From Deinococcus aerolatus (lineage in GTDB: Bacteria; Deinococcota; Deinococci; Deinococcales; Deinococcaceae), in the NCBI RefSeq assembly GCF_014647055.1, contig NZ_BMOL01000022.1:1-41432 (forward strand): 41,432 bases of DNA. Direction: 5' to 3'. The translations under genes were made by a program, and so were the position numbers. Below the pieces are notes generated by a model. The model was not told where the DNA came from. It worked only from the letters and a program-made list of their open reading frames with translations, and ran no database searches. The first letter of the stretch is position 1; each line of letters starts with the position of its first letter. Below, piece after piece: positions 30,484 through 41,432 of the stretch.

Positions 30484-31371
30484 TTATTCGGTGCCGCTCA
30501 TCTCGGCGTAGAACTTCGCCATGCCCGAGTGGTCCAGATCGCCGTCGCCCTGCGCGATCATGGCATCCATGATGTTGGCGGCCACGCCGGTGGCGAACAG
30601 TGGCACGCCCGCCTCGTGGCCCATTTCCAGCGCCAGGCGCAGATCCTTGCGGTGCAGGTTGATGCGGAAGCCCGGCTTGAAGTTGCCGTCCAGAATGCGC
30701 TGCCCGTGCAGGTCCAGGATGCGGCTCTGGGCAAAACCGCCCAGCAGCGCCTCGCGCACCTTTGCCGGGTCCACGCCGGACTTCTTTGCCAGCGTCAGGG
30801 CCTCGGAGACCGCCTGGATGGTCAGGCCCACCACGATCTGGTTGGCGATCTTGGTGACCTGTCCCGCGCCGGGACCGCCGATGTGGACGATGTTCTTGCC
30901 CACAGCCTCGAACACGGGTCTGGCACGGTTAAACGACTCCTCGCTGCCGCCCACCATGATGCTCAGGGTGGCACCTTCCGCACCCACCTGTCCGCCGGAC
31001 ACTGGGGCATCCAGCACGTCTGCACCTTGGGCCGACAGTTCCTGCTGGACCTTGCGCGAGGTGTTGGGCGAGATGCTGCTCATGTCGATGAACAGCGCGC
31101 CCTGCTTGATGCCGTGGGTGACGCCGTTCTCGCCCAGCGCCACCTCTTCCACCTGCGGCGAATCAGGGAGCATGGTGATGATGATGTCGCTCTGCTCGGC
31201 GACTTCTTTAGCGCTGTGGGCCGCCTTCGCCCCGGCCCCCACCAGCTCGTCCATCACCTCGGGCGTGCGGTTGTGAACGATGACGGAGAATCCAGCCTTC
31301 ACCAGATTCAGCGCCATGGGTTTGCCCATGATGCCCAGACCGATAAAGCCGATGGTTTCTTTGTGTGCCAT
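30484..31371 (-). CDS. garR: Tartronate-semialdehyde reductase (2-hydroxy-3-oxopropionate reductase)
   Basis: 295 residues. The N-terminal Rossmann motif GFIGLGIMGKPMALNL, substrate loop DAPVSGGQVGA and catalytic Lys in GQVTKIANQ place it in the beta-hydroxyacid dehydrogenase family, and the pathway neighbours identify it as GarR/GlxR. It reduces tartronate semialdehyde to D-glycerate with NAD(P)H. The frame is open far upstream through hyi, which is an artefact; ATG 31371 has AAAGGAGG seven bases upstream. It lies 38 bp behind hyi. Confidence 0.94.
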   Translation of the reverse strand: MAHKETIGFIGLGIMGKPMALNLVKAGFSVIVHNRTPEVMDELVGAGAKAAHSAKEVAEQSDIIITMLPDSPQVEEVALGENGVTHGIKQGALFIDMSSISPNTSRKVQQELSAQGADVLDAPVSGGQVGAEGATLSIMVGGSEESFNRARPVFEAVGKNIVHIGGPGAGQVTKIANQIVVGLTIQAVSEALTLAKKSGVDPAKVREALLGGFAQSRILDLHGQRILDGNFKPGFRINLHRKDLRLALEMGHEAGVPLFATGVAANIMDAMIAQGDGDLDHSGMAKFYAEMSGTE

Positions 31372-31409
31372 GTGGTGGCCTCCTTTCAGGTTAAGTCGGG
31401 GGACGAAGT

Positions 31410-32201
31410 TCAGGCGTTCTGTAATGTTTTGAGCCAGCCCAGCGTGTCTTCCGTTCGCCCTTCGGGGATGTATTCCAGGCCCACGTACCCCCCGTACCCC
31501 AGGCGGTCCAGCTCGGCCATCAGGAAGGGGTAGTTGATTTCCCCGGTTCCTGGCTGGTGGCGGCCCGGCACATCGGCCAGCTGGATGTGGGCGATGCGGT
31601 CCAGGTGCTCGCGTACGGTTTCGGTCAGGCGGCCTTCCACACGCTGCATGTGGTAGAAGTCGTACTGCAATTTCACGTTGTCGCGCCCGACTTCGTCGAT
31701 CAGATCGAGGGTGTTCTGCGTGCCGTACAGGTAGAAGCCTGGCACGTCGTAGGGGTTCAGCGGCTCGACGATCAGCGTCAGGCCCGCGTCGCCCAGCTTG
31801 TCGGCGGCGTACTGGAGGTTGCCCACCACTGTCTTGCGCGTGGTGGCCTCGTCGCCCTCGGCCTTCCCGACGAGGACGTTGATCAGCCTTGGCCCTTCGG
31901 CACCTTTGTAAAGAACGTCCGCATAGGTCAGCGCCTGCTCGACGCCCGCGCGGAACTCGTCCTGACGGCCCGGCTGAACGGCAATGCCACGGTCTCCGCC
32001 GGGCCAGTCTCCGGCAGCTAGGTTGAACAGTGCCTGACGCTGCCCGTTGCGGTCCAGCCGGTCCCGCAACTCGGCGGCGTCGTAGGGGTACGGGAACATG
32101 TACTCGATGAACCGGAACCCGGCCCGGCCCGCCGCGTCGAAGCGGTCGAGGAAGTCGTGTTCCTGAAACAACATGGTGAGGTTGGCAGCGTACTTGAGCA
32201 T
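31410..32201 (-). CDS. hyi: Hydroxypyruvate isomerase
   Basis: 263 residues. A TIM-barrel sugar isomerase of the Hyi/AP-endonuclease-2 family: AANLTMLFQEHDFLDRF, LIVEPLNPYDVPGFYL, QYDFYHMQR and HIQLADVPGRHQPGTGEINY are characteristic. It interconverts hydroxypyruvate and tartronate semialdehyde. ATG 32201 has AGGAG about seven bases upstream; the in-frame extension to 32267 reads through the ribosome site. Located between gcl and garR, as in E. coli and other glyoxylate operons. Confidence 0.94.
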   Translation of the reverse strand: MLKYAANLTMLFQEHDFLDRFDAAGRAGFRFIEYMFPYPYDAAELRDRLDRNGQRQALFNLAAGDWPGGDRGIAVQPGRQDEFRAGVEQALTYADVLYKGAEGPRLINVLVGKAEGDEATTRKTVVGNLQYAADKLGDAGLTLIVEPLNPYDVPGFYLYGTQNTLDLIDEVGRDNVKLQYDFYHMQRVEGRLTETVREHLDRIAHIQLADVPGRHQPGTGEINYPFLMAELDRLGYGGYVGLEYIPEGRTEDTLGWLKTLQNA

Positions 32202-32299
32202 GGCGTCTCCTTTGCGCGGTCCGCGTGGGGCAAAAGTCAGAAGGTCCAGGGGCAACGCGTTCGTCACGACGCTTCGGTGCCTGGGCCTTCAGACCGGGG

Positions 32300-34075
<1,776 letters not shown>

Positions 34076-34105
34076 ACGCCTTGCCTCCTGTGAGCCTGTT
34101 GACCC

Positions 34106-34134
34106 AGCGTAAAACTTAGACGTCTATTTGTCAA
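34106..34134 (-). promoter_or_regulatory. Promoter of the gcl operon
   Basis: On the minus strand TTGACA (34129-34134), exactly 17 bp and TACGCT (34106-34111) form a near-consensus promoter. The stretch upstream of the -35 is AT-rich (TATAAAAATTGTTATCATAC) and could be an UP element. Transcription would start near 34099, some 24 bases before the gcl ATG. Confidence 0.82.
34117..34126 (-). promoter_or_regulatory. Palindromic operator TAGACGTCTA in the gcl promoter spacer
   Basis: A perfect 10-bp palindrome lies centrally between -35 and -10, where bound protein would block RNA polymerase. From memory, the HucR operator hucO has a TAGATGTCTA-type core, so the HucR-like product of the adjacent gene is the natural candidate binder. 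Confidence 0.65.
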
Positions 34135-34263
34135 TGTATGATAACAATTTTTATAGAATGGAAATAAGAAGGCATTGGAGATGCGCGGCCCATCCTGACA
34201 GCGGTGCACCAGGTCATGGGTACGGCTAGGCGAACAGCCAGAGGAGACGTAGGCGCCGGAGAT

Positions 34264-34303
34264 AAAAAACGCGGAGATGTGGCGGTGGTCCAGACTCCGG
34301 CGT
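34264..34303 (-). terminator. Intrinsic terminator of the HucR-like gene
   Basis: On the minus strand ACG(C)CGGAG pairs with CTCCGCGT across about 18 bases (one bulged C) and is followed by TTTTTT. It separates the regulator from the gcl operon, which has its own promoter. Confidence 0.6.
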
Positions 34304-34307
34304 GTAC

Positions 34308-34871
34308 TCAGGTCTGCCGGTTCACCGCGCCCGCTTCCAGATGCCCCACGATCTTCATGGCAATGCGGGTCAGGGCGTCCACTTCCTCTGCGGTCAGCAC
34401 GCTCAGGGCCTGCTGCTCACGCTCAATGTGCTGGGGCAACAGCCGTTCCACCAGTGCGCGGCCCTGTGGACTCAGGCGCACCAGCGCCGAGCGCCGGTCG
34501 GTGGCGCTCACCACGCGCTCCACCAAGCCCTTGTCCAGCAGGCGGGTCACCCGGTTGGTCATGGACGGCCCGGAGATGGCGGTCAGGTCGCTCAGCTCGG
34601 TGTGCGTCAGGCCCTGCGCCGGCGCGGAACGCAGCAAGGTCAGCAGCAGATCCCAGTTGGAGGAGTTGATGCCTTCTTCGCTGTAGGTCTGCTCTACATG
34701 CCGCGCAAAGGCGCTGCCCAGGCGGTCCAGCAGCAGTCCCGTCAGCATGGGGGAGGCATCCAGCTCAGGCCGGAGACGCCGCCAGTCCTGCTCAATGCGG
34801 CTAAGCAGGGTGGCCGTGTTTCCGGTCACGGGCTGGGCCAGAGCCCTCTCGTCGGTGGCCGCCTGGGTCAT
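34308..34871 (-). CDS. MarR-family regulator, HucR/UrtR-like urate sensor
   Basis: 187 residues. The winged helix (TELSDLTAISGPSMTNRVTR, wing DRRSALVRLSPQG) is of the MarR type. The sequence closely follows HucR of D. radiodurans (as recalled), including the extra N-terminal helix LLSRIEQDWRRL. Four residues reported as urate-sensing in HucR (Trp20, Asp73, Arg80, Arg118) correspond here to Trp30, Asp74, Arg81 and Arg119. It probably represses the gcl operon at 34117-34126 and releases it when urate binds. A second inverted repeat, ATGAA-TG-TTCAT (34901-34912), near its own start could serve autoregulation. No uricase gene is in the window. Confidence 0.85.
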   Translation of the reverse strand: MTQAATDERALAQPVTGNTATLLSRIEQDWRRLRPELDASPMLTGLLLDRLGSAFARHVEQTYSEEGINSSNWDLLLTLLRSAPAQGLTHTELSDLTAISGPSMTNRVTRLLDKGLVERVVSATDRRSALVRLSPQGRALVERLLPQHIEREQQALSVLTAEEVDALTRIAMKIVGHLEAGAVNRQT

Positions 34872-35050
34872 GCGGCATAGGTCCGGGAACGGGGCGCGAG
34901 ATGAATGTTCATACCGTGAAAATTGTAACCGCTGGGCTGGCGGCGCGGGGGCCGAGGCACAGGGGTCTGTTCAGCCCTGTGTGGGTTCAGAGACTGGCGG
35001 GAGGTAAGCGGTCTGCCGCCCCGCCTCTTTTCCCCCCTGCGGCGGCGTGC

Positions 35051-35080
35051 TACACTTCTCCAGTTTGCCCTCGGAACTGG
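35051..35080 (+). promoter_or_regulatory. Candidate -10 and leader hairpin of rpmH
   Basis: TACACT (35051-35056) is a good -10 without a clear -35. Immediately after it CCAGTT-(9)-AACTGG (35060-35080) can form a hairpin in the roughly 110-base leader of rpmH. Confidence 0.4.
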
Positions 35081-35168
35081 GGGCGGGATTTGCTGCGTTT
35101 GCCGGGCAACCCACACAGAACTGGCCGCCCACAACAGACCGGGTGGGCCGCCTGGAAGGAGAACGACC

Positions 35169-35312
<144 letters not shown>

Positions 35313-35384
35313 GGCCGTCGGAAGCGGGACCTTATCGTCCATCCTGAACAGCCCAGCGCCACGCAGGCACGGCCCCGCCGTCCG

Positions 35385-35831
35385 GTGGCGCTGGATTCTT
35401 TGCGTGGCGACCGCGAATTCCGCAAGGTCCGCAACCACGGCGTGGCGGTGCGCGATCCGCTGTTCACGCTGCGCCTGACCGAATACCGTCCGCGTTACGG
35501 CGAGCCGTGGCAGCCGCGCGCCATCATGGGCATTGTGGTGTCCAAGAAGACCCTGAAGCGCGCCGTGGACCGCAACCGTGTCCGCCGCCGCGTGCGCGAG
35601 GCCCTGCGAACCCTGCCGGGCGGCCTGCCGCCGTGCCGCGCCATCCTGCTGCCCAATCCGGGCGTGCTGGGAGTGCCGTTCGCCGAGTTGCAGGCCGCGC
35701 TGGCCCGCGCCATTGCCAGGGCACCCAGTCAGGGCAAGCGCGGCGGCAAGGCGGGGAACGCGGCCCGGCCCGGCCGCGTATCAGAGCGCGTGACGCCTGC
35801 GCCCGCCCATCCCCCCAAGGACCGCCCATGA
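35385..35831 (+). CDS. rnpA: Ribonuclease P protein component
   Basis: 148 residues from GTG 35385. [14 protein letters not shown] opens the fold, [20 protein letters not shown] supplies the RNR signature and VREALR completes it. The protein binds the RNase P RNA to mature tRNA 5' ends. After residue about 115 comes a basic, Pro-rich extension not needed for the fold. No Shine-Dalgarno precedes the GTG, and 72 bases separate it from rpmH without any better start codon, so the start is moderately certain. The stop overlaps the yidD ATG as ATGA. Confidence 0.92.
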   Translation: MALDSLRGDREFRKVRNHGVAVRDPLFTLRLTEYRPRYGEPWQPRAIMGIVVSKKTLKRAVDRNRVRRRVREALRTLPGGLPPCRAILLPNPGVLGVPFAELQAALARAIARAPSQGKRGGKAGNAARPGRVSERVTPAPAHPPKDRP

Positions 35832-36156
35832 GCCTCGCCTCACGCGGGCTGGTCAGGGTGGTGCGCTACTACCAGCGCACGCTGTCGCCGCGCAAGCCGG
35901 TGCCCACCTGCCGCTTTACCCCCACCTGCTCGGAGTACGCCGCGCAGGCCATTGAGCGTCACGGCGCGGTCAGGGGGGGCTGGCTGGCGACGTGGCGGGT
36001 GCTGCGCTGCAATCCGCTGGTGCCGGGCGGCTACGATCCGGTGCCGGACCACTTTCCGGGTCCTCCCCCGCTGGAGACCAGCCCCCCACCCCCGGCCTCG
36101 TCACCGCCGCCTGACCCCCAGACAAGCCCTTCCCCCAAAAAGAGACACGCATCCTG

Positions 36157-36157
<1 letters not shown>
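35828..36157 (+). CDS. yidD: Membrane protein insertion efficiency factor YidD
   Basis: 109 residues. [35 protein letters not shown] and [15 protein letters not shown] are the conserved YidD core with its three cysteines. The C-terminal 35 residues are an unusual Pro/Ser-rich tail ([18 protein letters not shown]). YidD assists YidC-dependent membrane insertion at the inner face of the membrane. It overlaps rnpA by four bases, and its TGA shares one base with the yidC ATG, so the three genes are tightly coupled. Confidence 0.95.
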
Positions 36158-37827
<1,670 letters not shown>

Positions 37828-37865
37828 TCGGCCCAGCCGGTCAACAGAACAGCCAGGCAACAGAA

Positions 37866-37899
37866 AGCCGCCCCGCCGTGAAGGTGGGGCGGCTCTTTT
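37866..37899 (+). terminator. Strong intrinsic terminator after yidC
   Basis: A 12-bp stem, AGCCGCCCCGCC with GGTGGGGCGGCT (one G-T pair) around GTGAA, is followed by CTTTTG. It closes the rpmH-rnpA-yidD-yidC operon 38 bases after the stop. Confidence 0.9.
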
Positions 37900-37938
37900 G
37901 CTCTTCGGAAGGTCGGTGAGAGGTGTGCGTCTACGCGG

Positions 37939-38883
37939 CTACCGCGCCAGCCGGCCCCACGCCCCCAGGGTTAGCAGGGCGTCCACGGTCAGGGCGCTGT
38001 GCCATCCGGCCTCGGCGGCGGGCCAGTCTGCGGGAAACTGCCCGAACCACGTCCAGCTCGGCTTCCACGAGCCGTCCTCCGCCTGGGCTGCAATCAGGTG
38101 CAGCAGGGCGGCGCTCAGCGGTTCTTCCAGCGCGTGCGCCAGCGGATGGTCCGGTGTGGGGGCCACCATCAGCGGGTTCAGGCCGTGTTCGGCGAAGGCG
38201 TCGGGGGCGGCCTGTACCCGTCCCGGCAGCACGTCAGCCAGGTACTCCAGGACGGGCCGGCGGTGATCGTCCGGGATGTGCAGGCTTCCGGCAAACACCG
38301 CCGCTGCCGCGTGTCCGTTCACGTCGTCCTTCTCCAGCCCCGCCAGCACGGCGTCCCGCGTTTCCAGCGTCAGCTGGGCCAGCAGGCCGCCCGGCAGCGT
38401 CTCGGGCCAGTGCCACAACTGCCCCACGATCTCGGCGCGCGGGTTGACCCGGAAGCCGTCAAAGGTGCGGGCCAGCTCGCCCCCCGTGCTCTGGTTCCAC
38501 CACGGCGCGTGCGGGTGTGCCTCAGCCTGCGGGGGCAGGAAAGGCCACACGCTGCCGTCCAGAGTGGTGTGCAACTGGGCATGCAGCCAGTCCACGGCGT
38601 CCCGGAGCAGCGGTTCGTCGGCCGGCACGTCCAGCTCACGCAGCACCCGCAGGGCCATCATGGTGGCCAGCACGCTGCTCTCGGGGGCGCGGCAGTCCGG
38701 CTCCAGCGCCTGCCCGAACCCGCCGTCCCCGTTCTGGTAGGCGCGCAGTTCGCCCAGCACCCCGGCGGCCGCCGCACCTTCAAACGCGTGCCGGAACCGC
38801 GCTGCGTCCAGGGGCCTGCCCTGTCGTTCCAGAAAAGCGCGGGCGCGGGCGAAGGCCTCCGGCGTCAGATTGGTTGTGGGCAT
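37939..38883 (-). CDS. Alpha/alpha-toroid-like (prenyltransferase/terpene-cyclase-type) protein of unknown function
   Basis: 314 residues. The motif YQNGDGGFGQALEPDC resembles the QW/QxxDGGF repeats of squalene-hopene cyclases and prenyltransferases, and a second, weaker unit occurs near the C-terminus (AAQAEDGSWKPSWTWFGQ). It lacks the DxDD catalytic motif of class II cyclases, so it may only share the toroid fold. No signal peptide. ATG 38883 follows TACGCT five bases upstream (complement of 38889-38894); GTG 38898 in the same frame lies before that -10 and is rejected. Function unknown. Confidence 0.68.
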   Translation of the reverse strand: MPTTNLTPEAFARARAFLERQGRPLDAARFRHAFEGAAAAGVLGELRAYQNGDGGFGQALEPDCRAPESSVLATMMALRVLRELDVPADEPLLRDAVDWLHAQLHTTLDGSVWPFLPPQAEAHPHAPWWNQSTGGELARTFDGFRVNPRAEIVGQLWHWPETLPGGLLAQLTLETRDAVLAGLEKDDVNGHAAAAVFAGSLHIPDDHRRPVLEYLADVLPGRVQAAPDAFAEHGLNPLMVAPTPDHPLAHALEEPLSAALLHLIAAQAEDGSWKPSWTWFGQFPADWPAAEAGWHSALTVDALLTLGAWGRLAR

Positions 38884-38937
38884 AAGGGAGCGTAGCACCG
38901 GCCCTGAGGGCGGGGCCGGGCGGTCAGGGCTGAGGGT

Positions 38938-39666
38938 TCAGCGGCTGACGGTCCAGATGCCCGCGAAATCCGCCAGCTGGGTGTTGTTCTCTGGCGTCGC
39001 GTAGGCGCTGATGCTGCCGTCCAGATACAGCGCGTCGGGGCATTTCAGGCGGTCCCGGAAGAACACCGCAAAGGCGTAGAAATTGACGGGTCCGGCGCTG
39101 ACCGCAAAGCGGACCCGCCCGTCCGAACACACGCCCACGCCGCTGCGGACCTTGAAGGAAGGGCTTCCCCTATTAAATGCTGGATGTACCTGCCCGCCGG
39201 CCAGCAGCAGCGGCCCCGACTGCGTGGCGAAGGTGGGCTGAGGGGCCAGCCGGCGATAGGCCTGGGTTTCGGTCACACCCGCCTGTCTGCCCCGGACCCA
39301 GAACACCCCGTTGGGCAGCAGCGCGAAATTGCCGCCCGAGCGGGCATTGTTGACCGGCACCAGCGTCCTGCCGCCCTCGACATGCAGCCCCAGCGGACGC
39401 AGGCCCGGCGCGTAGATGCCGCTGTTGGTGGCGAACAGCATGTCGCGCCCCAGCTTGTTCAGGCGGCCCTGCACCTGGGCGAAGCTGGCATAGGGCTGGG
39501 CGGTGGTGGGATTGAGCCAGTGCAGTTCCAGCCGATCTCTGGTCAGGTCAACCTCGGCGACGGTGTACAGCATGCCCGCTGACACCACCTTGTTCACTTG
39601 GAAGGCCTGGGAGGCGGGGCTGCACGACATCAGCAGCGCGGTAAGGAGGAAACGGACGGCGATCAT
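38938..39666 (-). CDS. Secreted phosphodiester glycosidase-family (NAGPA/DUF2233) protein
   Basis: 242 residues. The N-terminal signal ([20 protein letters not shown]) suggests export, perhaps as a lipoprotein given Cys15. The body shows the NAGPA-type segments [32 protein letters not shown] and [15 protein letters not shown], with [10 protein letters not shown] as the signature near the end. Homologues remove N-acetylglucosamine or similar caps by cleaving sugar phosphodiesters; the bacterial substrates are mostly unknown, possibly cell-wall polymers. Divergent from the dehydrogenase gene. Confidence 0.85.
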   Translation of the reverse strand: MIAVRFLLTALLMSCSPASQAFQVNKVVSAGMLYTVAEVDLTRDRLELHWLNPTTAQPYASFAQVQGRLNKLGRDMLFATNSGIYAPGLRPLGLHVEGGRTLVPVNNARSGGNFALLPNGVFWVRGRQAGVTETQAYRRLAPQPTFATQSGPLLLAGGQVHPAFNRGSPSFKVRSGVGVCSDGRVRFAVSAGPVNFYAFAVFFRDRLKCPDALYLDGSISAYATPENNTQLADFAGIWTVSR

Positions 39667-39769
39667 CGCAAGGCATGATGCCGCCCAGCGGGGCTGAGAA
39701 AAGAGGGCGGCTTTCCGCTTCAGCCCGCCGCACTGTGGGGCCGTGGCAAATGGGGGTCTGGCGCCGCCT

Positions 39770-39775
39770 TACCAT
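39770..39775 (+). promoter_or_regulatory. -10 element TACCAT of a leaderless dehydrogenase mRNA
   Basis: TACCAT ends six bases before ATG 39782. No Shine-Dalgarno is present. Confidence 0.45.
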
Positions 39776-39781
39776 GTCCGC

Positions 39782-41188
39782 ATGACCCCCTCCGAGAGTG
39801 CAAGGCCCGTTCAGTCCACCTTTGACCTGCGCAGCCCGTCAAGCGGTGAGGTGATCGCCCAGCTTCCCGATCACGGTGCGGACGAGGCCCGCGCCGCCGC
39901 CGACCGCTCGGTGGCCGCTTTCGCGACGTGGCGGCGCACCACCGCCTACGCCCGCGCCTCATTGCTGCGCTCGTTCTTCGACCTGATGCGGCGCGACGAG
40001 CAGGAGATCGCCACCCTGATTGCCCGAGAGATGGGCAAGCCGGTGACCGAGGCGCTGGGCGAGGTGCGGTACGCGGCGTCCTTTATCGAGTGGTACGCCG
40101 AGGAAGCCAAGCGTGTGTTTGGCGACATCGTACCCAGTCAGGTACCGGGCAAGCGGCTGCTGGTCACGCAGGAACCGGTGGGGCCGGTGTACGCGGTGAC
40201 CCCCTGGAATTTCCCGGCGGCGATGGCGACCCGCAAGGTGGCTCCGGCGTTGGCAGCCGGCTGCACGGTGATTCTCAAGCCGGCCGAGCAGTCCCCGCTG
40301 ACCGCCCTGAAGATGCGTGACCTGTGGACCGAGGCAGGTGGCCCGGTCGACACCTTCCAGGTGATCACGGCCAGCGATCCCATTGTCATCACGAAGGTCA
40401 TGATGGACGACGCCCGCATCCGCAAGGTGACCTTTACCGGCAGTACCGAGGTGGGCCGACTGCTGGCGGCCCAGGCGGCCCCCACCCTCAAGCGCGTGTC
40501 GCTGGAACTGGGCGGTCACGCCCCATATCTGATCTTCGCCGACGCTGATCTGGACCAGGCCGTCCTGGACGTGGTGGCCTGCAAGTTCCGCAACGCGGGG
40601 CAGACCTGCGTGTGCACCAACCGCATCTATGTGCAGCGCGAGATTCTGCAGGAGTTCACGGTTCGCCTGACCCGGGCTGTGGAGGCGCTGAAGGTGGGCG
40701 ATCCCCTGGACCCGGCCACCCAGATTGGTCCACTGGTGGATGCACAGGGCCTGGAGAAGGTGCAGCGGCATGTGGACGACGCCCTGGCCCAGGGGGCGCG
40801 GGCCAGCACCGGCGGCGAGGCTGGGGACGGTCTGTACTTTCAGCCCACGGTCCTGACGGGCGTCACGCCCGACATGCTGGTGATGCAAGAGGAGACCTTT
40901 GGCCCGGTGGCCCCGCTGCTGGCCTTCGACACCGAGGAAGAAGCGGTGCAGGCGGCCAACGACACCGAGTTCGGCCTGGCTGCGTACCTGTGGACCACTG
41001 ACCTCAACCGTGCCTTCCGCGTCAGCGAGCAACTGGAATACGGAATCATTGGCTTGAACGATCCGGTGCCCAGCACCGCGCAGGCCCCATTCGGCGGCGT
41101 CAAGCAGAGTGGTTATGGACGCGAGGGCGGGCCCTGGGGCATCCAGGAGTACCTGAGCACCAAGTACCTGAGCATGACGGTCCGCTGA
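39782..41188 (+). CDS. gabD: NAD(P)-dependent succinate-semialdehyde-type aldehyde dehydrogenase
   Basis: 468 residues. Active-site Cys276 (NAGQTCVCTNR), general base Glu242 (LELGGHAP), Asn143 (PWNFP) and the nucleotide-binding GSTEVG (220-225) are all intact. The NAGQTCVCTNRIYV segment with its second Cys (278) and the HAPYLIFADADLD stretch point to the GabD branch, which oxidises succinate semialdehyde to succinate. Related aldehydes remain possible. ATG 39782 follows a TACCAT -10; in-frame codons upstream to 39743 have no ribosome site. No GABA transaminase is adjacent. Confidence 0.9.
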   Translation: MTPSESARPVQSTFDLRSPSSGEVIAQLPDHGADEARAAADRSVAAFATWRRTTAYARASLLRSFFDLMRRDEQEIATLIAREMGKPVTEALGEVRYAASFIEWYAEEAKRVFGDIVPSQVPGKRLLVTQEPVGPVYAVTPWNFPAAMATRKVAPALAAGCTVILKPAEQSPLTALKMRDLWTEAGGPVDTFQVITASDPIVITKVMMDDARIRKVTFTGSTEVGRLLAAQAAPTLKRVSLELGGHAPYLIFADADLDQAVLDVVACKFRNAGQTCVCTNRIYVQREILQEFTVRLTRAVEALKVGDPLDPATQIGPLVDAQGLEKVQRHVDDALAQGARASTGGEAGDGLYFQPTVLTGVTPDMLVMQEETFGPVAPLLAFDTEEEAVQAANDTEFGLAAYLWTTDLNRAFRVSEQLEYGIIGLNDPVPSTAQAPFGGVKQSGYGREGGPWGIQEYLSTKYLSMTVR

Positions 41189-41257
41189 TTTCGGTGGTGT
41201 GGGGCAGGAGTGGGGCGGCGTGAATCTTTCGCGCGGCCCCTTCTCTTTACCTGGGCC

Positions 41258-41413
41258 ATGACGACCCTCAAGAAAAAAGCCGTCAACAACGCCCTTTTTG
41301 GTTTGACGCTGTCTGCGCTGGGGCTGTTTCGCACGCGCAAACTGCAAGGGGGGTTGACAGTTTCGCGAATGCCCTGTATCTTTTCTGAGCCTCGAGAGAG
41401 GCGGGCAGCATGA
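41258..41413 (+). CDS. Small open reading frame of doubtful reality
   Basis: 51 residues if started at ATG 41258. The first 30 (TTLKKKAVNNALFGLTLSAL) have a short hydrophobic stretch; the rest runs straight through the promoter at 41354-41382 and reads like untranslated sequence. No Shine-Dalgarno is obvious. I list it only because it fills the gap behind the dehydrogenase. Confidence 0.2.
   Translation: MTTLKKKAVNNALFGLTLSALGLFRTRKLQGGLTVSRMPCIFSEPRERRAA
41354..41382 (+). promoter_or_regulatory. Near-consensus promoter reading out of the window
   Basis: TTGACA (41354-41359), exactly 17 bp and TATCTT (41377-41382) make the strongest sigma-70-type promoter in the window. Transcription would begin near 41389, inside GCCTC-GAGA-GAGGC (41389-41402), a small perfect hairpin that would cap the 5' end of the RNA. 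Such promoters often serve stable RNA or highly expressed genes. The gene itself lies beyond the end. Confidence 0.8.
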
Positions 41414-41432
41414 CAAGTGAAGCGTGAAAGAG

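Noticed and set aside
34872..35168. Replication origin near rpmH
   Set aside because: rpmH-rnpA-yidC is often near oriC, but I see no cluster of DnaA boxes such as TTATCCACA, and no dnaA or dnaN here.
39959..41416. A 485-codon minus-strand frame opposite gabD
   Set aside because: Antisense shadow of a clear aldehyde dehydrogenase, with His/Arg/Gln-rich composition.

Overview
The window is GC-rich and densely coded on both strands. I read it as a chromosomal segment of a Deinococcus species. The evidence is: a MarR regulator that closely resembles the urate sensor HucR of D. radiodurans; many genes with a TANNNT -10 hexamer only 5-8 bases before the start codon, the leaderless arrangement common in Deinococcus; and a fused-looking SARP-type regulator of a kind found in this genus. 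This assignment rests on recall of protein families, not on a database search.

Layout. (1) 1-3075: a gene-free lead-in, a SARP-like regulator with a degenerate NTPase and an unassigned beta-rich C-terminus, and an IsdG-like heme monooxygenase. (2) 3129-9186, minus strand: a branched-chain amino acid ABC transporter (livK, then livH-M-G-F with overlapping ends), followed by the ribosome-assembly GTPase rsgA. (3) 9395-10816: a hotdog thioesterase and a response regulator with a roadblock-like output domain. (4) 11094-16881: an arginine cluster, argG-GNAT-GNAT-argH-HIT-GNAT-GNAT-argA. It is driven by a promoter that carries a perfect 7-5-7 palindrome resembling an ARG box. (5) 16865-24405: xseA-crcB, corA, a Crp/Fnr regulator, an AcuC-like deacetylase, a four-CBS protein, a chloramphenicol-phosphotransferase-like kinase and a subtilisin-like lipoprotein. 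(6) 24406-28848: an AT-richer hairpin-bearing spacer, a small membrane protein, an enolase-superfamily enzyme coupled to a P-loop protein, a VanW lipoprotein and a secreted fasciclin protein. (7) 29124-34871, minus strand: a complete glyoxylate-to-phosphoglycerate pathway (gcl, hyi, garR, gckA) behind a HucR/UrtR-like regulator. (8) 35169-37827: the rpmH-rnpA-yidD-yidC cassette, closed by a strong terminator. (9) 37939-41432: a toroid-like protein, a phosphodiester glycosidase, a succinate-semialdehyde-type dehydrogenase, and a near-consensus promoter at the right edge that reads out of the window.

How the genes work together. The clearest functional story is region 7. Gcl condenses glyoxylate to tartronate semialdehyde, Hyi interconverts this with hydroxypyruvate, GarR reduces it to glycerate and GckA phosphorylates glycerate. 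A TAGACGTCTA palindrome lies inside the 17-bp spacer of the gcl promoter, and the adjacent regulator keeps all four residues recalled as the urate-sensing signature of HucR. This suggests that purine breakdown (urate to glyoxylate) is sensed through urate to turn on glyoxylate salvage. Region 4 groups both last steps of arginine synthesis and a short N-acetylglutamate synthase with four uncharacterised acetyltransferases, mostly joined by 4-bp stop/start overlaps.

I see no CRISPR array, complete tRNA or rRNA gene, insertion-sequence transposase or replication origin.
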